Shown: one piece after another, positions 22,600 through 33,581 of the stretch
How positions within the stretch are numbered: the first letter of the stretch is position 1
Layout of the letters: each line of letters starts with the position of its first letter
Origin: Isoetes taiwanensis
Taxonomy: Eukaryota; Streptophyta; Lycopodiopsida; Isoetales; Isoetaceae
Assembly: GCA_021234155.1 (NCBI GenBank)
Contig: JAJEKV010000005.1
Coordinates: forward strand, 12,701,787-12,765,786
Reading direction: 5' to 3'
DNA: 64,000 nt
Notes under the pieces: generated by a model
Told to the model about the DNA's origin: nothing
Databases searched by the model: none
Seen by the model: only the letters and a program-made list of their open reading frames with translations
Program-made: the position numbers and the translations under genes

Positions 22600-24048
22600 T
22601 TTGTGTAGTTGTAATGTTGTAGAAGTGGCCTTCGGTTCGTTCGAAGGGTTTTCATTTTCAACATTTCGACCATTCTAGGCGAGGCAAAGTTATGGGAGCT
22701 CCCCGTGTTGAAGAGAACAATGAACGACTTGGCTTTTACTTTATCGATGGTGGATATCACGTTACATTGACTCTCTGCGTTTTCTGAATCGATTGGGGCT
22801 AGTATATGACACCCACCACAGATATAGTCACGGGCCTCCTTGTCCTCGGGAGAGGTTTTCCATCCTCCTAGTTCTGCAAGTGTCGTGTTCATGACAAAAG
22901 GGCAAGTTTGAGTTCTGTGCCCAGGCTGGAAACACCTGAAGCATAACTGTTTTTCAATGCATTCTTGCCTCTTTTCCTTTGGTATGGCCTGTAGGAACTG
23001 TTTGACCGACTTTGAATAGTTGGTCCTCCTTGTTGTGGCTTGTCCTTAAATGACACTTCTTTTTCTCCTGCTTCCCATGGTTGCCATTGGATGGGACCCT
23101 AGCAGGAGTCCTTGGCTTGCTGGCCTAGGACTGTAAGCTCCCGAGCTCTTCCATTTTTCATAATTGCTTGCTTTGTATGAACTTTCCTGGTTTCCTGAGC
23201 CTTGTAAGCTGATGGCTTTTGATTCTACTTCTGACACTGTCCGTGGATTGATGGCTTTAACTAGCCTTCTAAGCTCCTCATTTAGCCCTTCTATGTACCT
23301 ATCTACCGCTCAACTTGGGAACATAGAGCTTGAGTCTCATGAACTCTTATGTATATTTCTGCACTGTTTTGTTGCCATGTTGCAACCTGTAGAACGACTG
23401 CATTATGTGTGTTTTATGTTCTCTAGGAACATAGTGGCGTTTGAATGCTTTTGCAAATTTCTTAAATATGTAGCTATCTCTACTTAATCCATGGGCTTTT
23501 GCATAGCCCTTCCACCAAATTCTGGCAGCTCCTTTCAAATTGGCCGTGGCGACCTTGCCTCTGTCCTTATCCTTCATATCATAAGCGTTCCCATATTCCT
23601 TCATCTCATCTAGCAAGGCCTCTGCTTCAAGCCCTGACCTATTCTCGCCCGAGAATTGCTCAAGTTTTCGTGACTTCCATATATTTCCAAGGGCGGAGTC
23701 AACTTTCTCTCGATAGTCTGTGGCCCTATTGTTTCTGGCTCCTGTGATATTAGCAACCCTTTCATTTGCTTCAGACTCACTTCTGTCCTCTTTTTCGGAC
23801 TCCGAATCAGAATCTAAATTGTCTGAAGACGTCTCCGTGTAAGGGGATCTTCTTCTGGATCTCTTCTTTCCCTTTTCCTTGGGTTGAGGCGGTGCTCACG
23901 GCATTTCGACATTCTAGTCCTGAGGTTGCACAATTGTTTGTGCTAGCAGTGCTTTTATCTCTTGAATGTCTGACCTCATCATCTCATGTTTGGATGTCTG
24001 TTGTGCTACTTCCTCGAACAAATTCCTGGGTTGAAAGTTTCTTGACAT
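22600..24048 (-). pseudogene. gag-protease of the minus-strand gypsy element, degraded
   Basis: The ATG at 24048 opens a frame that soon meets an amber and an opal stop (near 23917 and 23902), both explained by single C-to-T changes. An acidic Ser/Glu-rich stretch (about 23790-23850) precedes the gag domain ARIWWKGYAKAHGL (23540-23590) and FKRHYVPREHK. The zinc knuckle CFRCFQPGHRTQTC lies near 22945-22905. The protease active site FNTGSSHNFAS is near 22700, of the D-T/S-G type with Asn in place of the catalytic Asp. That substitution, plus the stops, shows it is dead. Confidence 0.75.
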
Positions 24049-24255
24049 GGTTTATTGATCAATGGGCTCCCTGTTTAATTCAAAATTCTTTGGAACTCAT
24101 GCTGCACACATTACATTATACACTTATAATGAGGTAATTTTGTAATTGAAATTGTGGTTATTTTCTAGAGGTTTCAATAACACTTTAGAAGCACAAATTT
24201 ATATATATATTTCTTATATGTTGAAGTACAGAATACAATAGACGTGTAATATCTA

Positions 24256-25352
24256 CTAGCTCCTATATGATGGATTTTCTTTTAAGACCTTTTTCACTTG
24301 AGCCATGCCAACTGTGCGGCCCAAATTTCTAAGGACATTGCGGGATGACCCTCCCCGAAGGGCTAATACCATCTCCTCCACTTTCTTATCGGTGGTGAGG
24401 GCTGCAGTGTCAGCAAGCCTTCCTTGACGGAGATGGAGAATTGTGAAGTCAAACACGCTCAAGGCTATGGAGCGCTTGACTATAATGACGTGGTCGGTGT
24501 GGACATATAACCTCGCATGTCTCCCAAATCCTGTGAGGCTAACCAATAAGCAGATAGCCTCCTCAGCCCGAGGGCTGAATTCCTTGTGTATCATTATAAC
24601 CCTGCCATCGATCAGGCGAGGCAGATAATACCTAAGTGCAGATGCCCTTTGCCAACTATCTGTCCGTGGACCCCTTGTCTCCCTGTGCCTGGATGCGTAT
24701 TTGTCCATTGGTATGGTCATCATGTGCTCATAGTCAGCCTTGAGTGATCGGTTGCTACTCAAACTGACTGACCGTCCCACATATCGGTTGGACATACTGT
24801 AAGAGCAAGCGCTCTTCTTTGGTCGAGTCGAGAGGCTCCACGTTCATGGGGTGAATTGAGGGTTCTTCCAACACTGTCTCGGCCTTATAGTGAAGATATA
24901 ATGCAAGGCTTGCATTATATGAGAAGTATCTTCTCCTCCTGTAGGTTATGGTCATGTAATCTGGAAAGCGTTTAGCTCTATTGTTCAGCTTGGTTGATGC
25001 TAGGCACATGACTCAGTGCTTTCTCGAGGACAAGCTTAGGTACAAAGTATCCTATGCACGGGGGGACTTCTTGTAAGTGTTGGACTCATGTGATGAATAG
25101 AATCTATAATGTCATAACCAAGTTTAGAGATAATAATACCTTTTTCTTGAGCTAGATCCTTAGAGGATGAAGAGGATTCCGATACCTCCCTCGAAGTACT
25201 GCTCGCACCTTCTGTCTTTACAATGATCCTCCTTTGCTTCTTAGTTTTCGTAAGGGGTCTCACATAATCCCAAAGCCCTTCCGATTTACTTTCACTTTCC
25301 ACGCTTGAAATCTTGAATAGAGTATTGAAACTGCAACTTTATTGGCTGCCAT
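24256..25352 (-). pseudogene. ORF between PBS and gag, unknown function
   Basis: Starting MAANKVAVSILYSRF just inside the PBS, coding-like sequence runs in shifting frames for about 360 codons. Pieces include a basic WDYVRPLTKTKKQRR stretch, a Ser-rich segment, and a 179-codon open piece (24256-24795) with GRVIMIHKEFSPRAEEAICL and LRNLGRTVGMAQVKKVL. It ends 208 bp before the gag ATG in a separate unit. I do not recognise the protein. Ogre-type elements also carry an ORF before gag, but their PBS differs. At least two frameshifts are present. Confidence 0.5.
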
Positions 25353-25368
25353 CTTCCTTTTGGACTCA

Positions 25369-25380
25369 ACTCTGATACCA
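25369..25380 (-). other. primer binding site (tRNA-iMet type)
   Basis: Reverse strand reads TGGTATCAGAGT, two bases inside the LTR end, a standard initiator-Met PBS. Confidence 0.8.
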
Positions 25381-25382
25381 CT

Positions 25383-25919
25383 TGTTAAAATCAAAAGCTT
25401 TGAGTCCAGCAATTGAACCCAGGAGGAATCCAAGCTCAATCTCCAACACTCTTCTCCTCCTTTATCTCTAGCAATTACTATCACATTAGAATCCACAAAG
25501 GATAAAAGATTAAACACAAAGTTTTAATCACAAATTGAGCACACAACTTTAGATTAACCAACACCGAAGTCTTCACAATCTCCAGCAACCAGCTGATCTG
25601 ATGCCTGCTCCGACTACCTGAGCTGTCGATTCGTCTACTTGCCTGCAATTCCGATCATTTGCAAGGCAAATATGTCGCAGAACAAGCGCTTTTCAAGATA
25701 TCGCTTATTATCAAATTCGGCTATTTCCACCTGCGCCTTTTATAGAACAAAATCTGAGTTGCCCTTTTTTCCTCTATTTTGCTTTTCTGTTCCTTAGCTT
25801 TATTCATACCAACATCATGCAAATGCATATGTTTGACAATACCATGTGCTTCTTCATGCAAATGCCATGTGTAGTCAACCAACACATAGGCATGTCAAAC
25901 CAAATAGTTAAATCCAACA
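25383..25919 (-). repeat. 5' LTR of the minus-strand gypsy element (537 bp)
   Basis: On the element strand it begins TGTTGGATTTAAC and ends GATTTTAACA, next to the PBS. The partner LTR is not in the window, so no target duplication can be checked. Confidence 0.7.
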
Positions 25920-26845
25920 CTTTCTCTGCATATCGGCCAAGCCTTCAGCCAGGGTCTTGCATGTGATGTTTCTTATAACATGGAGACAAGATAGAAGCAA
26001 TTCTGCTTTCAAACCAAAAACTGGAAGAAAACACAAAGAGCATGTAGTAACATCAACGAACAACAATTAGGCGAGATTCTTGCAGCAAGGTAGAATTGTG
26101 CTTGGATTGGATGTGGGACACATGGCACAACATCACTTAGCAGAATCTCTTCTACCACATATCTAGATTAGTATGTTATCTTATCGTCTAAGCGTTACCT
26201 TATCGTCTAAGTGTTCGTTTTTTTTTTCAATTTGTCAATAAAAAATAAAATGCATGTCATTGAAACCATTGAAACACAACAAATCCACAAAATCCAGCGT
26301 GTATTTGCGATGCATGCTGCCCACGGCAAACACTGGAATTTGCAAGTACAGGGATCATCGAAACCTCCTGCCTTAAATCATAACAAAAAACATACACTTT
26401 GGTTCTTCATAAAGCTCATTGCCAAAATATATTGTTTGATTCTTCTCAAAGCACACTACCAACAACGAATCATGAAACAAAACAGAACAGAACAAATTCC
26501 GATGCCAGACCACATCTCAAACAGAACAGAGCTTCAAGCCCGGTTCAAAGGTGCAAAGAAAAACCCTGTTCAAGCAAGCCCTAGCCATCACTGTTCAAAA
26601 AACCCTGTTCAAGAAAGCCATCGCTGTGCAAAGAAATCCTTGTTCGTGCTAGTGTAAGAGATCCCTGTGCGTCGTTGTGCGGATGCATGGATCGCAAGTC
26701 CTGAGGGTCGCGACCAAAAAAAGAAAAATCCTACTTTCTAAAATTAACCATTAACAAAAAAAAAACCAAATCCAAACCATTAAAAAAAAACTTACAAATA
26801 CCCTACACCGTTGAAAAGGACCCCACAGGATCTTTTAAGGACCTT
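25920..26845. other. no recognisable gene
   Basis: AT-rich with A-runs. A 148-codon frame at 26211-26657 has no known motif and repeats a CAAAGAAA/CCCTGTTCAA word, so it is not accepted as a gene. Confidence 0.4.
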
Positions 26846-26972
26846 ATGTTACCACTAGACCAAACTCCAAGTGCAATTGAAATATGTATGTTACCACTAG
26901 ACCAAGCCCCAAGGGGCAATTCAAATATGTATGTTACCACTACACCAAGCTCAAGGGCAATTCAAAGAAGGT
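26846..26972 (+). repeat. three tandem units of about 42 bp
   Basis: Each unit starts TATGTTACCACTAGACCAA (third copy CTACACC) and contains a CAAG..CAATTCAAA block. The units begin near 26846, 26887 and 26930. Confidence 0.8.
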
Positions 26973-28787
26973 TTGCTGTAGATATATCAGGGTACCTTCA
27001 GACCATGGGTTAAATATGCTATGTTAAAAAAATTTAACTTAACAATAAACGCACATGCTTTTTTTGTTAAGGAAATTGTTAAAAAGAAGGGGTTAATTTA
27101 TAACAATTTGTTAGGGCTAAATTAAGAGTTTAACCGGGTTTCACATTGCATATAGTTATGTTAAACCTTAACAGTTTGTTAACAATCTTACAATTTGTCG
27201 ACGAAATTTTAACGGATGCCGGTGCTTTTAGAGTTGTTAGGGCTGACATCGAGCTCCATCGCCGCTCCATCGGTGAGCTTTCTTCCATCACCGCTCCATC
27301 GACAGAGCCAATCGATACCAAAGCAATCGGTAATTTTTCCCATCGATTTTTGTTGATTCGTGGTCGTGTGTGTCTGAGAATCTTTGTTTCCACGGATGGT
27401 CAAGCATGAGAATTTTTGTTTCTCTGATTCTTTATTTCCTTGTTTCTCTATCTTTTATAGTGTTTGTCTCTCTTTTATAGTGCCGGTATCCCATCAGCTT
27501 CGGTCATATCTAGGTTCTTAAATTATGATAAGAAAATTTAGAGTTCTATGTATGCATATTTGACATGGTTGTTGAAGGCAAGGCTTAAGAGAAGCTTCGC
27601 AGATTTTCCCCGACCGTTACAAGCGATCTCTCACAAGAGATTCATGATATTATCAAGTTTAATGTTAGTTTGACGTAATTGTCGCAGTTCACGTGCTCGG
27701 GAAGTTACTCACCGTTAGTTTCAACTGTTAGTTTGATTATTAGTACATTGGGCCCCTTAGGCCAAGTGCGACCATTTTGCATCTAGCCGGTTGCTACTCA
27801 AATCATAAAGTGCGAAAGTCCTCTTGCTTTCAGAAGCGGATACCGTTGCTATCGATGCCCCGGCTATGGCGGGCTTTTGTAGTATCAATTGGTATTGCTT
27901 GCTTTTGGCCTATTCATCGATTTGAAGTGAAGCGCCGGCTCTCTTCCAACAGATCCTTCGATTGTGCTTATGGTTTTAAGCTTAAATTTATCTTCACTAA
28001 ACTATTAGTGATGAGGGTGAGAGTTCTCTTACCGAATGAGCTGGGATCCGATTCCACATTGATGTGTATCCCGAAGATGTCCGCAAACATATATGTTGAA
28101 TCGAAAGCTTGCTCGTGCACCTTGCCTTTGACCGCACCTAGCAAAGGCGCCATTCCACTTCTTGACCGCATCGTTGTATGCTTTAAGACAGACCTAATTC
28201 ATCATAATCAAGGATTTCGGTTCCAAATTTGCTCAAGAATATAGGAAGACTGACCTAATGCTTTGGAAGCCCTACTACCATTATTGTCCCGCACCTCCAT
28301 AATTTAAATCCTGTATCATATGAATGAGGATTCTTTTTAGTCGGCAAAAAAAAATTTCTATCCATTTTAATTTACGGCATAGAAGATGCCTACATAAAAA
28401 GCAATAGAGATTTTTACGTATTGCATAAAAGATTCAAAACCAAAAACATACATAAAACACCTTGTCCTGTCATATACCCAGCTGGTTTCTTTCCATAACT
28501 GTGATTTTTCTATTGGGTTATTTCCATACTGTCATCTTCTTTCCTTTGGGTTCTTTTTATAAATGTGATCTTAGCAGCCTCTGGACCACCAAATGTTTTG
28601 TCTTGCTACATCCTCCAATGCTTTAAGCAGCCAACTGGGTTTTTATAATTGGCTGTTATTTCTTATCTCAAACATGGTCTTGGTTCACCAATTCTTTTGT
28701 CCTGTTATGACCTAGAATGCCTCAATTAGCGACCTCAGTTCTTTTATAATTGCGCTGCTATTCACATGGTTCTTAGTGCAAATGCTA
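26973..28787. other. no recognisable gene
   Basis: A GC-richer patch at 27230-27330 with CATCGCCGCTCCATCG-type repeats could be an old 5' UTR or exon, but no protein family is readable. A 155-codon frame at 27777-28244 has no recognised motif. Confidence 0.35.
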
Positions 28788-28795
28788 CCTACCAT

Positions 28796-31737
28796 CACAG
28801 TTGCACCGGAACATAGGATCAGAACAGTACGGATCGGAAAAATAAGGAAAAAGCAACGGATTTTTGATGCATGCGGATCAGACCCCTTCCGGATCAACTT
28901 TTTTTTATTTTTGGCCAAAAAAGGAGACGTTTTTACCTTTTTCCAATAATAGACAGTCTAAACCAAATTTAACTTGCCAGGCTAATTAAATTTAACTTGC
29001 CAGGCTAATTTAATGCACCCGGCTCTCTCTTTAATTGCATCCGTCTCTCCAATTACGATGCCACCATGTCGGAAGATGCCATGCAATTGCCTATCTTTCC
29101 CAAATCTCACTATCTGGGCCTTATTCCGTCTCATTTTCTTTCCTCTTTGCCCAAGCCGACTGCTTCTCAGATCAATTTCAAGGTTGAAGAGGATGGGGAA
29201 AGAGCTTCATTGGTTGTTCAGGGAGCATACAAGTATACTTGGCAGGTCTACAGCAGGTACTGGAGCAAGAAAATGGCAGTGTAACTATTGTGGGAAGGTG
29301 CAGACTTCAAATCTCACCAGATTGAGAGAGCATATGCATGGAGTTCCTACAAAGAAAAAGGGACGTTGCTTAGTAATCCCTAAAGACATTGTCAAGAAAA
29401 TACATGAAAAATTAGGATCATCTTCTTCATTTGAAGATGCTGAAGCAGTAGCAGATAATGCAGACCTTGCAGAACAAGATCATGCTAATAGAGATGATAG
29501 GGATCCTGCTGGTAGAGATATGACAGTTAAAGAGCATCTTTTCAAGAAGATGAAACAAGGAAAATTAACCAAGGCAAGCTGGCAGAATGCACATAAAAAA
29601 CAGGCTAGAATAGAGGTGCGCAGGTGCCTTATCATGTGCAATTTATCCTTCAATGTTTTACGTACTAAGCAATGGAAAAAAATGATCAGTGCAGTAGCTC
29701 AAATTGGTACATCATGGAAAGGAGTGGGATATAATACAATGAGGCAGGCAGAATTGGATAAGGAGATAGAGGCAGTGAATGAAGAACTAAAGCCAATCAA
29801 AGAAAAATGGATTAAGTATGGATGCTCAATCATCACAGATGGCTGGACAGATCGGAGGCGCAGGCATATCATGAATATCATGATATCTAGTTGTATGGGG
29901 ACCATTTTCCATCGTGCAATCGACTGTTCTAAGGGTGGTCTGAAAATTAATGGCAGATTTATCTTCAAAGAGATTAAAAGAACAATAGAGGAAATTGGGC
30001 CAAAAAATATAGTTCAAGTTATAACTGACAATGGATCTAATTGCAAGAGTATGGGTTTTAAGTATCTTGAGAAAGAATACGCATCTATCGTCTGGACGCC
30101 TTGCGCAAGCCACTGCTTAGATCTATTGCTTGAAGACATCGCCAAAATCCCTTGGGTAAGTAATATGATTGAAAAATCTGTACAATTAGTGAACTTCTTT
30201 CATGCAAAACCATCTGCATTAAGTATCTATAGAGAAGGTAGTTCCCTTGAACTCTTGCGGCCATCAAGCACAAGATTTGCTTATCAATATATAATGTTAG
30301 AAAGGTTGTTATGTGTTCGAGAGCATCTTATAAGGACTGTTGTATCAGACTTATGGAAGGAATGGGATGGTCATACTGAGGCTGATGCATTACGAGCGCA
30401 AAGAATGTGTTATGATACAAATCTTTGGGATGATATGGAGGCAATTGTTAAAGGATTGACTCCAATCTATACTGTTTTACGCATCACTGATTCAGAGGGC
30501 AGCACGCTTGGTTTACTATATGAGTTTATGGAAAGAATTAACGAGACATTGGATCAATTTGAGAATACCCATCCAGCTTTTGGGGTTAGCCATGTTAAAG
30601 CCATAAAACAGCACATTGAAAAGAGATGGAATTGGTTTCATAAACCAATACATGCAGTTGCTCATATCTTACACCCTTTATGGCGGTCTGATACTCAATT
30701 TAAAGATGAGGAACTTAACAAAGGATGGCATGAGTATATTACAAAGGTGTTTCCGGATGATGACATGCAGCATGTGCTTAATGAGCAGCTATACACATTC
30801 AGAAATCATTTAGGACTGTTTGCTATCCCTGCTGCAAGAAGAAGAGAGACCATGTTGAAGCCTATTGTGTGGTGGGAATCATATGGATCGTCTACTCCTC
30901 AATTGCAGAAGCTAGCATTGCGTATCTTGTCTCAAGATTGCGCTTCGGGCCCATGTGAACGAAATTGGAGCTCCTATTCACTAATACAAACTAAGAAGCG
31001 TAGCAGGCTAGATCTACGACAACTTGAGAGACTTGTATATTGCCGAGAGAATCTGAAACTGTTGGATAAGTTTAAGGAAATGCCATGTGCAAAGCAAGTA
31101 AATGTGGATGAACTAGATATTACCAAAAATCCTATAGATAAGCTTCCTGTAATCAGGCCAGCAGAGAAAGATATATATTCTTTCTTATATAATGAGATGG
31201 CAGAGGCAGATCTTCCTCATACGAGATCACGATCACATGGACATGGACGTGCACATGATTTACCTTCTTCATTTGATGCTGAAGTAACTGAGTATGCAGA
31301 TCCAGACGATATTGAAACTGAAGAAGAAGAAAACATTGATGATTTTGAGATGGAAGAAGCGGAAGACTATGAAACAGAGGTGGAAGATGTGTGGGTGACT
31401 GATGAGGATGAAGAATCTGATGATGTCGACGACGATGACGATGAATGATCCAGCAAGTTCTGAATTTTGTATACGTAGTATAGTGTAGTATAGTTTCGAT
31501 GACTAATCGGCTGCCATGCTATGAGTTTTGGACTGTTATGCTATGAGTTTTGGACTGTTATTTCAGTTTTGGGCTGTTAGTCCTACTGTTCTATGTCAAT
31601 TTCTGCCTCATATATAATGATAAACCTTTACTAGTAAATAAATTTTTTTGTTGCGTTAGCGTTCCGATACATGTTTCGTTCCTCTCTTTGTTCCGTTTCG
31701 TTCCAGATGCATAGGAACACGTTCCGGTGCAACTATG
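28796..31737 (+). mobile_element. complete hAT DNA transposon
   Basis: Terminal inverted repeats: the left end CACAGTTGCACCGGAAC and the right end, reverse-complemented, CATAGTTGCACCGGAAC. The direct repeat CCTACCAT flanks both ends (28788-28795 and 31738-31745), the 8-bp duplication typical of hAT. The left subterminal region has four GGATC words (28817-28904) and the right has repeated GTTCC words (31671-31726), as expected for transposase-binding sites. The interior encodes one open transposase. The element is 2942 bp. Confidence 0.95.
29013..31448 (+). CDS. hAT transposase
   Basis: 811 codons without a stop. An N-terminal BED zinc finger (residues about 88-130, WQCNYCGKVQ...LREHMHG) binds DNA. 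The RNase H-fold core has catalytic Asp in ITDGWTD (near 270) and in ITDNGSNC (near 335), then the hAT CASHCLDLLLEDI block. Catalytic Glu is in GPCERNWSSYS inside the C-terminal dimerisation domain (RILSQDCASG... to about 690). The last 60 residues are almost all Asp/Glu, an unusual acidic tail. The first 60 residues are hydrophobic and poorly conserved in look, so translation may start at the internal Met near residue 61 (MGKELHW), or a small 5' intron may exist. Lack of lesions, with intact TIRs and TSD, suggests possible activity. Confidence 0.93.
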   Translation: MHPALSLIASVSPITMPPCRKMPCNCLSFPNLTIWALFRLIFFPLCPSRLLLRSISRLKRMGKELHWLFREHTSILGRSTAGTGARKWQCNYCGKVQTSNLTRLREHMHGVPTKKKGRCLVIPKDIVKKIHEKLGSSSSFEDAEAVADNADLAEQDHANRDDRDPAGRDMTVKEHLFKKMKQGKLTKASWQNAHKKQARIEVRRCLIMCNLSFNVLRTKQWKKMISAVAQIGTSWKGVGYNTMRQAELDKEIEAVNEELKPIKEKWIKYGCSIITDGWTDRRRRHIMNIMISSCMGTIFHRAIDCSKGGLKINGRFIFKEIKRTIEEIGPKNIVQVITDNGSNCKSMGFKYLEKEYASIVWTPCASHCLDLLLEDIAKIPWVSNMIEKSVQLVNFFHAKPSALSIYREGSSLELLRPSSTRFAYQYIMLERLLCVREHLIRTVVSDLWKEWDGHTEADALRAQRMCYDTNLWDDMEAIVKGLTPIYTVLRITDSEGSTLGLLYEFMERINETLDQFENTHPAFGVSHVKAIKQHIEKRWNWFHKPIHAVAHILHPLWRSDTQFKDEELNKGWHEYITKVFPDDDMQHVLNEQLYTFRNHLGLFAIPAARRRETMLKPIVWWESYGSSTPQLQKLALRILSQDCASGPCERNWSSYSLIQTKKRSRLDLRQLERLVYCRENLKLLDKFKEMPCAKQVNVDELDITKNPIDKLPVIRPAEKDIYSFLYNEMAEADLPHTRSRSHGHGRAHDLPSSFDAEVTEYADPDDIETEEEENIDDFEMEEAEDYETEVEDVWVTDEDEESDDVDDDDDE

Positions 31738-31889
31738 CCTACCATTGATTCTTGTGTGGACCTATACAGAATGTTCCAATTCAATGAGTCCAAGGTGTGA
31801 TTTGGTCAGGCTAATTTGTTTGGTTCTTCCAGATCTTGAAGATGATGCATGAACAGCTTTTGTTATATTTTTGGATTTGTCTATTACAA

Positions 31890-32040
31890 AAAGCTTATGC
31901 TATTATTATTAACCTGTAGTTTGCTGTTGAATAACCTGTAGTTTGCTGTTGAATAACCTGTAGTTTGCTGTTGAATAACCTGTCTATTATTATTAACCTG
32001 TAGTTTGCTGTTTTATTAACCTGTAGTTTGTTTGTAGTTT
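31890..32040 (+). repeat. 22-bp tandem repeat array
   Basis: AACCTGTAGTTTGCTGTTGA is repeated three times in perfect register (31912-31980), then continues in shorter, imperfect copies around a TTATTATTAACCTG unit. Confidence 0.85.
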
Positions 32041-32314
32041 TGTCGTTTGTTGTGGATAAAAATGGGATGCATGCGGGCTTTGTCATGGATGGACCTTCCA
32101 AAGATTCCATGTGGAAGAAAGGTATGAATGATGTTCAAGTATTTACTGGTGTATCCAAGCCCCAAAGATGCGTAATGTCTAGCATCTTATGATGGAAGCC
32201 AATCATTAACTTCTCTCTATTCTGCAGATTTGCCATATACATATTTTTTAGATATGAAGAGATCGTCATCCATGTATACCAAGGAAATTAGACAAAAACT
32301 ATGGCAAAAATATC

Positions 32315-32510
32315 CATGTATTTGCTTCTTGATCCGAGGTAGTTACGAAGTCCGGACCTTGGTAAACATCATAACCGGGCATTGCTTTTGGATGGACCAA
32401 CCACTTGTATTTTCGCATGTATTTGTTTCTTGATCCGAGGTAGTTCTGAAGTCCGACACTGGGTAAACATCATAACCAGGCATTGCTTTTGGATGGACCA
32501 ACCACTTGTT
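32315..32510 (+). repeat. tandem duplication, period about 101 bp
   Basis: Two copies begin CATGTATTTG (32315 and 32416) and share TTGATCCGAGGTAGTT, AACATCATAACC and TGGATGGACCAACCACTT. The second copy abuts the left edge of duplication copy B. Confidence 0.8.
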
Positions 32511-33259
32511 GTTGATAAATGTAAATCTAGAGTGATTGTGCAAGGTTCCAATGGTCTTCTTGCAGCCTAGTATCCAAAAACAAAGTTAAATGCGAGTAAT
32601 TTTGTAGTCGACACGTGTTTAGGTTACATGGGAATTTAGAACACATGATTATAGCATGTAGTTATAATGAGGTTCATAACGATATGCTTTCAAGGAAAAT
32701 GCATTTACTTAAGTATTGTCCGATATTTGCGGGAATACATATATTGGCATGCGTATTTGTAATTGGATTGGGAAAGAAGTTTTCCTATCGCGGCAAAAGT
32801 TGTTTTCTCAACCCCGCATCTACAAATCAAATGTGGCAATTAGAGTCGAAATAACATTGCAAAGGAGGAAGTTTTAAAGCAACAATGAATGGCTACGATT
32901 TATGGTTGTAGTGCACCAAGTAGATGTTGTTGGAAATGCCATGTTTCCATCTATATGTCGAAATGCTCACCGTCAGAACTTTACATCCCTTGTGGAGCTT
33001 GGTAAAACTTGAACCTAGCACACGCGCCGCCCTCTTGTCTAAAGCAGGAACCATCTCACGGGGCAAACCAGTTCATGCCTTTCTCATTATCAATAAACTT
33101 CATGAAATATTCTTGTCCAATACTCTTATTGGGATGTATGCCAATTGGGGCAGCATCATTGACTCATTTTTTGTGTTTGATAACATGCCAGAGAGGAATA
33201 TAATATCTTGGAATGCTATGTTATCAGCCTATTCTTCCCTTGGCTATGGAAAGGAAGCT

Positions 33260-33581
33260 CCCTTAACCAACTGGGCAAAACCGTCGGGCATGTCGGTTAG
33301 GAACGTTACATTTGGTATCAGAGCAAGGCTCGAGTTCGAGTCTCCATGGGGGCAAGTATGACCCGGAATACCGTTGGACGGTAGGTCATGACTTGGTTTG
33401 TGATGCTCGAGGACGAGCATAGTCTAGTGGGAGAGATTGTAACGGACCCATGGGAGACCGCTCGAGTAGATCTTGGTGTGCGTTCCCGAGACACCGGCAT
33501 AAATGGGTAGAAGCGACTACTCATAAACGTCTAGACGGTTTTGCCCAGTTGGTTAAGGGCATGTCGGTTAGGAACGTTACA
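33260..33581 (+). mobile_element. miniature LTR element (TRIM-like), partial 5' LTR
   Basis: 3' LTR of 143 bp (33439-33581) begins TGTAACGGACCC and ends AACGTTACA. A partial 5' LTR copy (to 33310) ends with the same GGAACGTTACA and is followed two bases later by the tRNA-iMet PBS TGGTATCAGAGC (33313-33324). The internal region is only about 128 bp and ends in a gypsy-like CTCGAGGACGAGC block and the purine tract GTGGGAGAGAT. There is no coding capacity. The first 26 bp (33260-33285) are the exact reverse complement of 33534-33559, so part of the 5' LTR appears inverted. Confidence 0.78.
33313..33324 (+). other. PBS (tRNA-iMet) of the miniature LTR element
   Basis: TGGTATCAGAGC, two bases after the LTR end. 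Confidence 0.8.

Larger units (their letters stand above)
22584..25919 (-). mobile_element. truncated Ty3/gypsy-like retrotransposon, minus strand
   Basis: Reading right to left: LTR (25919-25383), tRNA-iMet PBS (25380-25369), an ORF upstream of gag, gag with zinc knuckle, and a retropepsin. The sequence stops being recognisable near 22590, so RT, RNase H, integrase and the 3' LTR are missing. Stops and frameshifts occur throughout. Confidence 0.78.

Noticed and set aside
26211-26657. 148-codon ORF
   Set aside because: Low-complexity repeats of Gln/Asn/Lys words and no motif; likely chance in A-rich DNA.
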